A stretch of 64,000 bases of DNA from Metridium senile (taxonomy: Eukaryota; Cnidaria; Anthozoa; Actiniaria; Metridiidae), in contig OX459105.1 of the NCBI GenBank assembly GCA_949775045.1, forward strand, positions 12,723,398 to 12,787,397, read 5' to 3'. This document shows positions 20,143 through 32,215 of the stretch, piece by piece. Within the stretch, counting starts at the first letter, position 1. Every line of letters starts with the position of its first letter. The notes below the pieces were generated by a model. The model had not been told where the DNA came from. It saw only the letters and a program-made list of their open reading frames with translations, and did no database searches. The position numbers were made by a program, and so were the translations under genes.

Positions 20143-23100
20143 ATGGCGTTCTTCTCCATACTACTCTTACTTCTCTGCCTAACGGGTTTACTATCTGACA
20201 GCCAAGCTGGTAATTCATGTTCGGGAGCTAGTTTCTTGCGTCACATCAACCGTAAACTTCAGTGTGGTGTGTTCAAGACCTTGGCTGCAAATCGGATGGA
20301 TTGTCACAAACTATGCACTGACACCTTAAGCTGTTTCTCCGTTAACATGTACCAGAGCGATAATGGTACAGAGATTTGTGAATTGATCAAAGGTTCCATG
20401 AACACGTGGACTAAAAGCTGTTTAGTTGAAAGTGATGGAAGCGAACATAATGAACTACAGGTAGGTTTATGATAGCCTGCTGTACAGACTCAAAATAGTC
20501 GCCAAAATAAAAGTTTTCTAACGGATCTTCTGATTGGATAGTTCAGGTTATATTTTATTACGTCATCACGTGCATATTTGGAACCTGATTATCGGCTCAG
20601 TTCAGCAGACTCTACTTTTTTGGCGAATATTTTGAGCGCAAGAAAAAAGAGTGTGCACTGCAGGCTAGGTTTATGAAGAATCTGTGAGATATTATGGCGC
20701 TTCTAAAATTAAGGGACTTTTTGCCATTTTTCCTCCAATGTTTAAAAAAACCATTTTGTTTATATTCTCAATTATGCATGCATATATTTGTATCTGCCAT
20801 GGCCATTGTCATTATGATTCAAGTGCATGATAAGTTTTAAAATGCGTTATGTGAGATCGCTCTAATGTCATCTTCAATTCCAATTTCAGGACATTCTTCC
20901 CTGTCCCGTATCAACACCGTGCAGTACAGCACGAAAAGGTAAGATGTCACGAATTAACGTGTTTTCCCTAATGTGTTTGTAACGTGTTTTTTTTTTTTGT
21001 AATGTGTTTTTTTATAGTCGTATAACACAAACACGTACAACCAAAATATATGCTATAAAAAATCGACAAGTCCATTTTTATCGAAGATAAACCGGCATCC
21101 TTTGCAGGCTTCAGAGTGTGGACCTTAGACTGATTGCGACAACGATTTTTGAAATAGATATATTATTGCAATAAGATAGAACATAGTGAATATTAACTAT
21201 GGATAGAACTGTAAGATTCATGTCATTACTATTCATGTTGAATAAGAAGATTGATCAGTGATATATTGGTTGACTCACTGCTGCCGATTCGGATAATGAC
21301 ATTCTGGGGTCCTTTCCATTTGTTCAAAAACCGGTAATTTGGGTTAGAAATACAATGGTGTGTTTTCCCCCCCGGAAAATCCAACTGGAATGATAGGACA
21401 ACCTTTCTATGTTGTCTCGCCGTTCCGGTTGTTAAAACCGACGTTCCGGTTGGTAAAACCGACTGGAATTTCATGAACTATTTGACAAAAACCCAATTTT
21501 TTGGCAAAAAGGGGGGTCCCAACTCTCTGTGCGGGAACGAACTAGACAGTGGACAAATGGTATGCTCCCATATCCCGTCGCTTTTTTTTACTGACTCAGT
21601 GGAAATATCCTAATCATTATCCATCAAGCAACCCAACCAAAGAAAAGTAAAAGAGCCTTCTTATTTTTCTCCAAGCCCTCGCAGGCCACACTGAATTGTC
21701 CTTGTGTTGCTGAGAATGAGGCTAAGGAAGCGCAATGAAGAAATAACTCGAAACCCGGGATCGAAACTGGACTATTGTTTTAAATTTCGTGTCAGAAATA
21801 CCATTCATGTATAACTGCAGACATATTGCATTATTTCTTTCAGCTTTACCAAATATGGCGTACATGTTCAATTCCTCGCAGTTCCAACTGATCTCTCTCA
21901 ATAAAACATGGCAAGAAGCACGATCCCACTGCCAAACTCTTGGTGCTGATCTGGCTTCCTTTAGTAGCGAGCAGGAAAGTAGATTTGTCTTTGAAGTACT
22001 TGTATCTGTCTCTCCTGAAGGTAATTGAAGTATTTTATCTGAAATTGTGTTCGTTATCTGATGCCGTTATTCAGGAACTCTGCATGATTCAAATTTTTTT
22101 TTTGTCAATTTGATTTTTTTTATTTCAAGATTCCCATTCGTGTTTTTTTCTTCTTTGTTCTTTTCGTTCTTCAGTTTGTCTAAATTGCTTCAGTCTTGGT
22201 TCAAATCCGGACAGTTTATTCTGATCGAAAGGCATGAATTTTAAATTCTTCTCCTTGTCCAAATATGTACAGTATCCATAGCGAAACCGTGTCATTGCAG
22301 ATATGTTGAGCTACATCAGGTGTATTAGCCGATACAGGGACAGGCAAATTAACAGTTCTCCCAAGCAAGGGCAAAAAAACAGCGGGTCGACAGCAAGTTG
22401 GAGATTTTCCCTTTCGTTCTTTTTGGCCTGTGTTTGGCCTATTTGGCCTGCTTTTGGCCTTTTTGGCCTGCTTCCTTTTTTGGACCTAAATATAATTTAA
22501 GACATTTGGTGATTCATATAATTTATATCTAAGCCGTTGGAACGCTGACATGGTTTACAAGAGAGTTTGCAGAGATTGTCCGCTTTGTGGTTCAAAGTAT
22601 CTTAATTGTTCGGTTAGCGAATCATATAGCAGGTGTACACCGATTAGATGCAATTCAACGAAAAAAGTATTTACAAGAAGCTAAGCTCCAACCAAAAATT
22701 AAAGTCGTCATTTATGAGAATCATAACTTTTCCAAACCAAGAATAAGGTCTTCAGGAGATAATCAAGAGATAATGTATACCAACTATCGCGAACAAGGAG
22801 GGAGAAAACACCTGCCATTCCCAAACCTGACGAAAAAGTTAGCAAAAAGTATTGTGAAAAGCAAAGTCAATCTCTGTGTTGGCATTCAATATAAATTACT
22901 TACATTATAGTGATGAATCAGAAAGATTGAAAGTGTTAGACACTCACGCCAAAACTATCTTTAAACAATTAGTGAAACGAGGGGTCACCCTTGGGCTTCA
23001 TGTGGGTTCATGGGGACTTGCTCCAAAAAACTCTTCTGGGGACAAGGGCACGAGAACGCTACACTTATGTTCTAATTAATGTATAGTTACTTATGATAGT

Positions 23101-26100
23101 AAAATAATAAAGTCCTAGTTATCTGAAAACTCTTCTTAATAGTCTGTATTCAGCTGTTTTTAGCATCAGTTTAACCTCTTGTTTACTAGGTTTAGCGATC
23201 TCTTCAACGATCGATATCGTACTTTGAAAATATGTACCGCTGTACCAGTCAACGCCGTCGCGCCTAGTTTAAACAAGTTGAGTAACGTACAGTCACATTT
23301 TCCCAAGGCGCGTGACTGCAAGAAGGCGTGACAACGTATATTTTTATTATTTATATATATTCTGTATATTTTTAAGATCGCCAAATATTATCTTATACAA
23401 CTATTTCAAAAAAAGTTGACGGGGTGAACGGCGATTTAAACGACCAGAAGGAATCGTGGTTACGCATACATCATATCCTTGTGTTTTTCTGGATTGCTAA
23501 GCACAGTTTCATTAATTTCAAGCTCTTCTTTACTATATTGTGCTGGCTGGCGTTGTGTAGTCCGACCGGTTGGCTTATATAGTTGGTCAAGCGCCGGACT
23601 ACAGTGAGAGAGGTGCAGGGTTCGCGTCCCGTCCGGACCAATACTCAGGGTCTTAAAATAATTGAGAAGGTGCTGCCTTTGTAATTAAATCTGCAAATGG
23701 TTAGACCTTCACGTCTTCTCGGATAAGGACGTAAAACCGTAGGTCCCGTCTGTCTTCACTGTAAATCCTATATAAGGCGGACGTTAAAGATCCTGTTGTG
23801 CTGTTCGCAAAGAGTAGGGTATTGTCTCCCGGTACAACAGTTAGGTCTCAGAGGCATACACTAATCCACACTCACGATTGTTAACTTCTTCTAGCAGTCC
23901 GATAAGTCCTTCACATGTAACATAAGAAATTTGTAAACAGTCAATATATCAAAGAACCACAGTCCCCTTCGATCGTGCAAATGCCATTCGCGCGCCATTC
24001 GCCGTTCACTCCGTCAACCTTTTTTGAGGCTTATATGAGATACATAACTCAGGCTACCTTTGTTTAAACTTGGCCCAGTAAATCCATGCACAGAGTTTCA
24101 AAAGTTTAGTTCAATCAATTAGTTATTTTTCCTGTGCAGATGAGTTTTTTCATAATATTCGGTTGTTTTTTTATGTGAAGTTATTGAAAAAAGTGGTGTT
24201 CATAAAATTGTGTTTCATGTTGTTTTTCAGTTAAATTTGGTGACAACGAAACATTTCTTGCAAGAATAAATATGGATGGAAACGATGCTGATGTCAGGTG
24301 ATACTCCGATTCACATTGAACTTGGCACAACATGACATCATACAACACAGTGTCTGACAAAAAAAAATCACATCACATCACATGCAAGTAAAGTTGTGTG
24401 CATAAATATTTAACGTAGAGGTATGGCGCGAGCCGTTTGTTTCAAAATTTTAAAACAAATATATTAGAGATCAATTAACACATCATGTATTAAAATACTT
24501 TTCGATGTAAAAAAAACCCTTTTTGATGTACAAAAAATATTTTGATGTACAAAAACCTTTTTGATGTATAACAAACCTTTTTGATGTATAACAAACCTTT
24601 TTGATGTAGAAAAAGCCCTTTTAATGTACAAAACCTTTTTGATGTATTAAAAAGCGATTTGATGTACAAAAGACCTTTTTGATGTACAAAAGACCTTTTT
24701 GATGTACAAAAGACCTTTTTGATGTATAAAAGACCTTTTTGATGTACATAAAACCTTAGATCTTTAAGAAACATTTAAATAATGTTTAAAAACTTTTAAT
24801 GTAAAAAACACCTTTTTGATGTATTAAAAAGCGATTTGATGTACAAAAGACCTTTTTGATGTACAAAAGACCTTTTTGATGTACAAAAGACCTTTTTGAT
24901 GTATAAAAGACCTTTTTGATGTACATAAAACCTTAGATCTTTAAGAAACATTTAAGTAATGTTTAAAAACTAATGTAAAAACACCTTTTTGATGTATTAA
25001 AAAGCGATTTGATGTACAAAAACCTTTTTGATGTACAACACCTTTTTGATGTAAAAAAAACCTTTTTGATGTATTAAAAAGCGATTTGATGTACAAAAGA
25101 CCTTTTTGATGTACAAAATATCTTTTTGATGTACAAAAGACCTTTTTAATGTACAAAAAACCTTTTTGATGTATAACAAACCTTAGTTCTTTAAGAAACT
25201 TTTAATGTTTAAAAAACTTTTAATGTAAAAAACACCTTTTTGATGTATTAAAAAGCGATTTGATGTACAAAAGACCTTTTTGATGTAAAAAAAAAAACCT
25301 TTTTGATGTATAACAAACCTTTTTGATGTAAAAAAACCTTTTTGATGTATAACAAACCTTAGTTCTTTAAGAAACTTTTAATGTTTAAAAAACTTTTAAT
25401 GTAAAAAACACTATTTTGATGTATTAAAAAACGATTTGATTTACAAAAATATTTTTCATGCCTTAAAATTTGTTTTGATGTACAGAAAACATTTTTGATG
25501 TACACTGAAAACATTTTTGTTGTACAAAAACCTTTTTAAGTTTTAATATACAAAACACCTTTTTGATGTATTAAAAAACGATTTGATTTTTTTTCGGTGT
25601 TCACTTTATCTCTACAACGTTGAAAATCATAAATTTGAAAGTAGGCCTGTTGGCGTATCTGATAGAAAAAAGATATAATATATAGTAGATTACATGGTTT
25701 GCATAATTTTTTGGATATATAATATGTACATAGTAATTACAACATAGTATTGTGTAAAACGGTACTTATAATAAAACAGACGTTTAGATTTGTTGTTACT
25801 TTATTCGAACGTTTCAGAGCCAGCTAAACACCTCAGGGAAAACTCACACCATTGTTTTACGTGGTCTTTTCTTTGTTTGGTCAAGCAATCATTGAAGCGA
25901 AAAATCACCGAAAGTCTTTTCATTCAAAAACGCAAACCTTCTCTAAAACAAACAAAACACTATATACATTGCAAAGCTTTTCCTTTGGGAATTACATGAA
26001 CCTTTACAACAAGATAATTTCATGTAATTTATACCATTTCCTGATCATGATGATTATGTAGTCGAAAACGTTTGAATAAACGTCTAAACGCCTTATTTTC

Positions 26101-29046
26101 TACATCGAAAAGAGCGACAATTATGACACAATACTAAATTACATATCAGAAAAAAAGACTGTAAGAAAAAAAAAGAAAATAACACACCCCATTTTGCCTT
26201 TCGTGTATTTTTGATAGCCTGCAAAACAGTTGCTCTTTCGGGGTTTTTTGGCTAAGCTCCATATTTCGCGCGGTCAAAAAATTAACACAGGAAGCCCAAG
26301 ATCCTAAATTCTCCAAAAAGCCAAAAGAACGCCTGTTCTGCAGGCTAATAGTGACTGGACTAGATATTTAGCCTAAAAATAAACCTACAGTTCTAATTGT
26401 TTTCTTTATCTCAAATCTAGTCTACTCAATGGAGCCAAATACGAAAGCACCGACGGAGGAGTTGCTCTGTACATGGATGGCATTGATGACGCTGCAACCT
26501 ATCCAAGGTTTTCATTTTACGACAAAAGCTATACTTTTGGAGTCTGGGTTAAGATAGCCGGCCTTAAAGTTCACATCATAATGGCTGATGACGATGGCAG
26601 CATCAAAAGACGTTCCTTTAGCTTTAGGATCACTCCTGAGATGTTATTGCAAATGGTCATGTTTTTTCCTGTTAGCAGCTCGGATCAAAGATGGCTTTTA
26701 CAATCAAATGGGTGCGTTTTTATTATCAGACATCACTCACTTCCATTCACTTCACTTTGGGACCTAAGTCCTGAACAAGCCGAGTAACCAAGCTCGCATG
26801 CATCTACCAAAAATATTTAACTGAGGGTCCTGAAGGGGTAAAATGGGAGCTGGGATTGGCCTTATTTTTGACTGGGAAAATGGGATTGGATGCACTGGGA
26901 CTGGGAATTACAAACAAAAGAACAATAGAAAATGGGAATGGGATTGAAAACTTGAGCAAAACTGATGGGATTATGTGATTTTTGACTGGGATTTGGTACA
27001 AATATAAACTGTGAAATGGGATTCGGACCCCCCCTTAAGGACCCTCTTAACTCTACGCACTGGGTAAATCTTTTGTAACCGAGCCTGCACGGCAAAACAC
27101 AAAACTTGTTAGCATTAAGCCCGTGCATATCTGCAATATACACCTATTTCAAAAAATCGTTGTCACAGCCAAAGCTACAGTCCATACACGTGAACCCTGC
27201 AAAGGGAGGTGAGGCTAGTGGCCAACACCAAGAGGTTCAGTAACCCCTTGGTCGTCTCTCTAATTACTCTTGCTTGGCTGGGGTTATGAAGTCACTGACA
27301 AATCCTCAATTATTTAATTATTTAATATTCTATTATATCTATTTAACTTAACATATATTAATTGTAATTGTAATTATTTATCTGGCCTCCACTGTAATCC
27401 AGACGTCAGTCTGCAATTGTGGTAGAATTAAACATATTATTATTATTATTATTTCTTCTTTTGTTATCAATTCATTCATAGCATATTTTGGATGGACGTG
27501 TTTGTGTTGTATGACCATAACACTGTTACAGTCGTAGATGATGAAACACCGATATTTCTTAAAAAAACGTGTTATAAATCACAAATTATGCTCATAATAC
27601 CGACAACCTTTGCAGGCTTCAAAGTGTGGACTGTAGCTTCGGCTGCGACAACGATTTTTGAAATAGGTGTATAATAAGTTATAGTTGTCATCATTGCCAT
27701 CTGTTTTTCTCAATAGTGCAATTCCTTTGAACAAGTGGACACACATTGGCTTCACTTTTGACATCAATACACATATAGGGAAGATTTACTTCGATGGTAT
27801 CCTGGACAAGAGCGGAAGTGAAATTGTTTCTAGCAGAAACATGAATAACTACGCTTTAAGTTATTACAAGATTGGACGAGTCACTTACAGTGCAAACGCT
27901 AACTTTAAAGGATGGATGAAGGATATGGCTATGATCGACCGTGTTCTAGATCAGGAAGAAATGAAAACCTTTATGTGTAAGTACAATCAAATGGTGATTA
28001 ATTATTATAATTAAGAAGCTATTTAAAAAAATGTAGAATACTGAATACTGCATACTGAATAGTGCATTGCAAGACAGAAATACATTTTAGGTCATGTAAT
28101 ATTGTTTAAGTAAAATAAATAGTAACTAAGAGCGCTCACATCGAACTTCTATAATAGATTTCAAAACATAAAGCGCTCGGCTATAATTGGTAGAGCTACC
28201 GGAAGCCGCGCTAATACCGGAAGCCAATTTGAATCCCAAGACACGAAGAAAGCTCCCAATTTTTAGACATCGAGCTTTCCTTTGGAAGCTTGATGTCATT
28301 AGTTATTTTATTCTTAGTGCATGCCATTCAAAACAATATACGAGCTAGTTGTGGGGATTAGATACCGGGTTATTTATTTCAAATAAATGGAACCCACAAT
28401 GCCTTTTTGGTCTTGGAATGCACTATTCAGTATTCAACATTTTTTTATAAAGAAACCTCTGCACGGACCTGCTGGATATTCTATCGAGCATGCGCGGCTA
28501 CCGCTAGGTGAAATGGCGCCAAACATTGACGCGCAGTTTTTAATTCTAACTGGTTATAACGTGTTTAGGACCGGTTTTAAGTCTAACTGGTTATAACGTG
28601 TTTAAAACCGGTTTTAAGTTAATTTATCCGTTCAAATTCCCGGACGGGCTATAGAGCATTTTCATTCTCTTGAAGAGCTAGGGGGAAATAAAAAAATCTC
28701 TGCAAAGCGTTCGATCGGTCGCATGTTATCGAGTCTTACAAGAGCAGCAAAGGACTCAAATATAAGTCCCAGGTCGGGACTTCAAAAGTCAAGGTTTTTA
28801 AGACTCTGATAAATACTTGTATATATTGTTATAGATGGAGAGCGAAGGGCCTGGATCGGGTTAAACGACAAAACAACTGAGGGAGTGTTCCAGTGGTCTA
28901 GCGGGTCACCGCTGACCTATCAGAATAAAACGTCTTTCAACTCGGAGGCAAAGGACTGTGCTACAATGAGCTTGATGGAAGAATTTCCTCGAAGCTGGAG
29001 CATGAGAGATTGCCAAGAAAAATCCTACTTTATTTGCACAAAATAG
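20143..29046 (+). CDS. secreted PAN / split C-type lectin / LamG protein, copy 1
   Basis: Predicted secreted 457-residue protein. Exons: 20143-20460, 20890-20938, 21844-22020, 24231-24297, 26421-26711, 27717-27976, 28835-29046 (1,374 nt, all phases join, stop TAG). Signal peptide about 1-22 (hydrophobic LLLLLC core). PAN/apple-like domain about 26-95 with cysteines at 41, 54, 58, 64, 79 and 93; short linker with C111 and C117. Exon 3 (123-181) is the first half of a C-type lectin domain (KTWQEARSHCQTLGADLASF, C152). Exons 4-6 (about 182-388) form a cysteine-free LamG/ConA-like domain (GVALYMDGIDDAA, TFGVWVKI, NKWTHIGFTFD, GKIYFDGILD, IGRVTY, GWMKDMAMIDRVL). Exon 7 completes the lectin fold (RRAWIGLNDKTTEG, DCATM C429, RDC C447, FICTK C455). 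Canonical EPN/QPD and WND calcium/sugar motifs are absent. An AATAAA lies about 313 bp past the stop. A tandem paralogue starts at 39,159. Ligand unknown; an adhesion, immune or matrix role is only a guess. Confidence 0.88.
20472..20670. mobile_element. MITE in intron 1 of lectin copy 1
   Basis: TAGCCTGCTGTACAGACTC...AAAAT at the left mirrors ATTTTGAGCGC...GTGCACTGCAGGCTA at the right. The right-end sequence also occurs at 38,245-38,290. Confidence 0.6.
21085..21170. mobile_element. single arm of the ACGATTTTTGAAATAGG MITE
   Basis: GGCATCCTTTGCAGGCTTCAGAGTGTGGA...GCGACAACGATTTTTGAAATAGATATA matches the right arm of the elements at 27,138-27,674 and 36,298-36,717; no left arm is present. Confidence 0.65.
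22540..23080 (+). pseudogene. degraded coding-like fragment with zinc-finger-like start
   Basis: Codon-like text broken by frameshifts inside intron 3 of lectin copy 1. One frame reads CRDCPLCGSKYL; after a shift the next reads VRLANHIAGVHRLDAIQRKK and QEAKLQPKIKVVIYENHNFS; later SDESERLKVLDTHAKTIFKQ and LGLHVGSWGLAPKN. The CxxC...HxxxxH spacing suggests a C2H2-like finger at the start of an old transposon or retrocopy ORF. The family is not recognised. Lectin copy 2 has only a 78-bp intron here, so this is an insertion in copy 1. Confidence 0.4.
23395..24035. mobile_element. larger DNA element with inverted ends, hosting a SINE
   Basis: Left TTTCAAAAAAAGTTGACGGGGTGAACGGCG mirrors right CGCCGTTCACTCCGTCAACCTTTTTTGA. 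Outer CCAGAAGGAATCGTGGTT and AACCACAGTCCCCTTCGATCG also correspond. Same terminal family as 58,630-58,710. Confidence 0.6.
23560..23880 (+). mobile_element. tRNA-derived SINE (type B)
   Basis: A-box-like TGGCTTATATAGTTGG followed by a good B box GGTTCGCGTCC (23,620s), then a conserved tail with CTGCCTTTGTAATTAAATCTG and CTTCTCGGAT. Tail pieces recur at 14,720-14,775 and 16,915-16,940, so the family is dispersed. Confidence 0.6.
24480..25590. repeat. about 1.1-kb minisatellite, 20-bp unit, in lectin copy 1 intron 4
   Basis: Dozens of variants of CCTTTTTGATGTACAAAAGA. A higher-order block (ACCTTAGATCTTTAAGAAAC ... GTATTAAAAAGCGATTTGAT) recurs about every 190 bp (near 24,650, 24,825, 25,000, 25,075, 25,245). 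Open frames through it are a by-product of the period and are not coding. Confidence 0.95.
26213..26350. mobile_element. short foldback MITE (TAGCCTGCA ends)
   Basis: TAGCCTGCAAAACAGTTGCTCTTT at the left mirrors AAAGAACGCCTGTTCTGCAGGCTA at the right. It sits 70 bp before lectin copy 1 exon 5. Confidence 0.75.
26820..27040. repeat. degenerate TGGGATTGG repeat element
   Basis: Multiple ACTGGGA/TGGGATTGG units between GTCCTGAAGGGGTAAAATGG and CCCCCCTTAAGGACC. A related start occurs at 37,855-37,885, where a (CCAA)n tract follows. Confidence 0.55.
27138..27674. mobile_element. MITE with ACGATTTTTGAAATAGG ends, hosting a retroelement 3' end
   Basis: Left TATACACCTATTTCAAAAAATCGTTGTC, right GACAACGATTTTTGAAATAGGTGTATA, consistent with TA target sites. 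The interior (about 27,195-27,455) resembles a non-LTR element tail ending in (ATT)n. The right end lies 43 bp before exon 6 of lectin copy 1. Confidence 0.75.
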
Positions 29047-30519
29047 AAAGAAAAACTTAAGGTGTCTTGCAACTTTTGAATGTTTGATTTGAGCCCAATC
29101 TCGAGCCCAGAGTCACGTCTGGCTTTTTGTCAGCGGTCTTATGGCGCCCGACATTAGACTCTGGGGGAACGGAATTTTCAGCTCTGATTTTGGAGTTCCG
29201 GTTTTAACATGGAATGCGCATGCTTAGTTAATATTATATATTATTTGTGGGTTTGGGCATCCTGTGTTACTTAGTACGTTAATGACATTCAAAATATTGT
29301 TGACCTAGTACGGCATTTTAAATATTTTCTAAGCCAAAATATAGACATTTTCCTCACTAATAAAACATTTAAAGGTTAGGAAGGTTTTTCAACGGCCATC
29401 AGGATTTATATAATGATATAAAAACACGTCTAAATCTCCTTCAATTCAGATCGCTTTAACCGTCGATTTATTTATAGTTTTCCAACGGTTATTAGTTTGT
29501 TTTCGTGGTACGATTGACGTTTAGTAAATAACTAAATGCCAGAGGTCTGAGGATTGTCAAGGCCTAGAATAGTTTAAGGAGTATTTTGTGTGTATTCTAA
29601 TTTTCTTCGCGACTCGATAATCATCGGTTCGTGGCGATACAATTTCTCGTATATATTCCTAAACGACGATCAGCATTCCATAACCGACGATATTATTCTA
29701 CCGTTGAGGTTGTGTTAATCGTAAAATTTACATTTTGAATGTACATTTCATGATGGACCAATCAGAGCTGACCGGAACTCCAAAATTGGAGCAGAATAAT
29801 TCCGTTCCCCCAGAGTCTTACGTTGCTCGGCACTGCTGGCCAAGAGTAACGCAGCCTCTGGGTTCGAGATTGATTTGAGCCCACAATGTGCGCGCACAAA
29901 AACTGCTGAATAAAATACAAAATGTTATTTACTAGGAACCTGACACGTTTAGAGCTTCAACAGGGCAAAACCCTTTTGAACGGGACTGTATACTTTTTAT
30001 ACGCTTAATTGAAAGAACCTTAAATAATCTACGTTATGTCAACGTTTTTAAAGGTTAATTTTTAAAACGTACAAAATCATAAATTTCCCTAGGAGTTTTT
30101 TGTTCGAATTCATGCGAGTTTTTATAAAGCACTGAAAGGACGAAATATGACAGATCAAGGTATTTCTTTATCATTTATTCAAAAATATCCATGTTGTATT
30201 GTAGAATGATGCACTAGCCGGCATTTGGGCTTTAAATAACTATTTTTCTTGAGAGGTGCAAATGTTTCTTTTAAATCTCGTGCGTATAGGCATCCATTAA
30301 ATGCTTATTATCTCGAAAGCAAGTTCAAGAGACCCCATTTTTTCATATTTGGAATCAGCATTCAATTTCACATTAAAAAATTGAGTTTAAAGAAAATTTT
30401 AAAATGATTTGCAAAAGTTGCAAGTCACATTAAGACACCAAATATGCACTAAATTGTATCTCAATATTTCGACATTATTTCGGCTGTCAGATGTAAGCCC
30501 GGGGGAGGGACTCCCTTAA
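29047..30519. other. intergenic sequence downstream of lectin copy 1
   Basis: A segment near 29,090-29,235 (AGTCTAATG-type, TTCCGTTCCCCCAGAGTCT) is repeated inverted at about 29,745-29,870 (GGACCAATCAGAGCTGACCG, TCCGTTCCCCCAGAGTCTTA), suggesting an element of about 780 bp spanning 29,090-29,870. No coding signal. AATAAA at 29,359-29,364. Confidence 0.4.
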
Positions 30520-31456
30520 GGTAGTACCGGATACTTGCTACTGCGCATCCATTTCGCGCATCTCGTTTTCCATCATTTATTTGCGTTTTTTTGAAAATTT
30601 ATCTAAATAATATTTTAATTTGAATCCTTATCTATAACTTAAGAAAGTATTATGTCATTTCATGCAACTTTGGAGGTAAAATGGGACATTTTTCGAAACA
30701 TGCTCAGATTTTCACTACCTGACAAGGTCGCTGTTTTGTCTCAAAACAACAAATTACAACTTTGTAAAAATGAATAGATAAAATATGATTTTGACGTCTT
30801 TAGTCGTAAAACTAATACAAAATAGGTTTTAGGGTTTCTGGAGATGACAAGGATAATTTGACAAGTTTCAAGCAGATGTTTAAAGTACTAGAACCCAGTC
30901 CCGCGCGGACCGTTGCCGTGTTTTTTTAACAAAAAAATGGATTCGGTCGCTTATAACTCGCCTATTAGTACGGGGACCCCCATTTTTTCCCTTTTTATTC
31001 AAGACTGCATTTACTACTCTTACGATTTAGAATAAAAAATAAAATATTCATTGATTGGATTTTCTGAAATTTTACAAATGGTACAACTCTATACACATGT
31101 AGTATGCGTAATTGGCGTATAATTGTGCTTCTATGGCTCACTTATACCCATATTTGGAAATGATTCAATGAGTTTTATGAAGGAAATGTTAGATAACCCT
31201 TAGATCTATCGTTTGATATAATTTTATGCTTTTCCTAGCAGAATACGTTCGCATTCTCTTGACTGCTTTGAATAGGTACTTTTGAGCAAATCACTGCAAA
31301 TTATTGCAAAAACCTACTTTTACTATATCTTATAACTCTATAACCAATACGGTGACCCCAATTTTGTTCACGTTTTTTGACTTGCCTAACAATGATCTAT
31401 AAATGACAAGATTTATAAAAAAATTCATTGAAGAAATCCAAGTATCCGGTACTACC
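30520..31456. mobile_element. 937-bp TTAA-flanked DNA element
   Basis: Inverted ends GGTAGTACCGGATACTTG / CAAGTATCCGGTACTACC flanked by TTAA (30,516-30,519 and 31,457-31,460). The interior has two GCCTATTAGTACGG/AACCAATACGGTGACCCC-type blocks. Same design as 11,981-12,636. No coding capacity. Confidence 0.75.
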
Positions 31457-31460
31457 TTAA

Positions 31461-31714
31461 AAAATGGATAGGGGTGCTCCACGGACGGTTTTTAAAATGA
31501 CTCTAAAAGGTACGCATAAAGTAACTCAGAAACTGATTTCAGAGCCTGAAAGGTACGACCACATTTAATTTTACGGCCAATGTTTCAATATGTATAATCT
31601 TAAGTTGGAAAACTAAAAGGTACAGTGCCAGTTCGAGACCCTAAAAGATACGCGAGGGTCTTATTTTCGATCCTAGAAGGTCCGTCGAGCACCCCTATCC
31701 ATTTTTTAAGGGAG

Positions 31715-31747
<33 letters not shown>

Positions 31748-31748
31748 G
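31461..31748. mobile_element. CTAAAAGGTACG MITE with long C run
   Basis: AAAATGGATAGGGGTGCTCCACGG at the left mirrors CGTCGAGCACCCCTATCCATTTTTTAAGG at the right; four internal CTAAAAGGTAC-like blocks; ends in about 26 C residues. It abuts the previous element directly. Confidence 0.75.
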
Positions 31749-31887
31749 CAGGTAAGACATAACAAAATGGTGCAACTCATTTTAAAGACCTTTCCCAAAT
31801 TTACTTCACTGATCAAGAAACAATAGATTCAAATTAAGACTGTCCAGAGTGGATAAAATAGAGTTAATGTAGATACTCACCCGCTTG

Positions 31888-32215
31888 AATTTATGGGTGG
31901 CCTAGCGCTGAGAGCGCTATCCTCTGACCACTGTGGTCCAGGTTCGATTTTCGGCATGGACATGAATTATATGTGAGTTTGATGTGTTAATTGTTCTCTC
32001 CTATGCCACGATGTTTAGATATGTTTTTCTCGGGGTTATCTGGATCTCCTCCTCCTATTTTGGTTCTCCTCTCCTATTTTGCATGTGCAAAATATTTAAC
32101 CTAGAGGTACGTTGTGAGTGTGAGTGTGAGTCTCCCCGATTAGTAGGCCACATGTATAACGTGTCCAGCTAGAACATTGGGACGTTAAAAACTGAAAGTG
32201 ATTTTTATTGTTTGG
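31888..32215 (+). mobile_element. tRNA-derived SINE (type A)
   Basis: A box TGGCCTAGCGC, B box GGTTCGATTTT, then a shared body (ATGTGAGTTTGATGTGTT, GTTCTCTCCTATGCCA, TTTTTCTCGGGGTTATC, GTGAGTGTGAGT). Same family as 61,905-62,190. Confidence 0.75.

Noticed and set aside
24490..25179. Open frames of LYIKKVFCTSK / FVHQKG repeats
   Set aside because: Produced by the 20-bp minisatellite in several frames; no start context or conserved protein.
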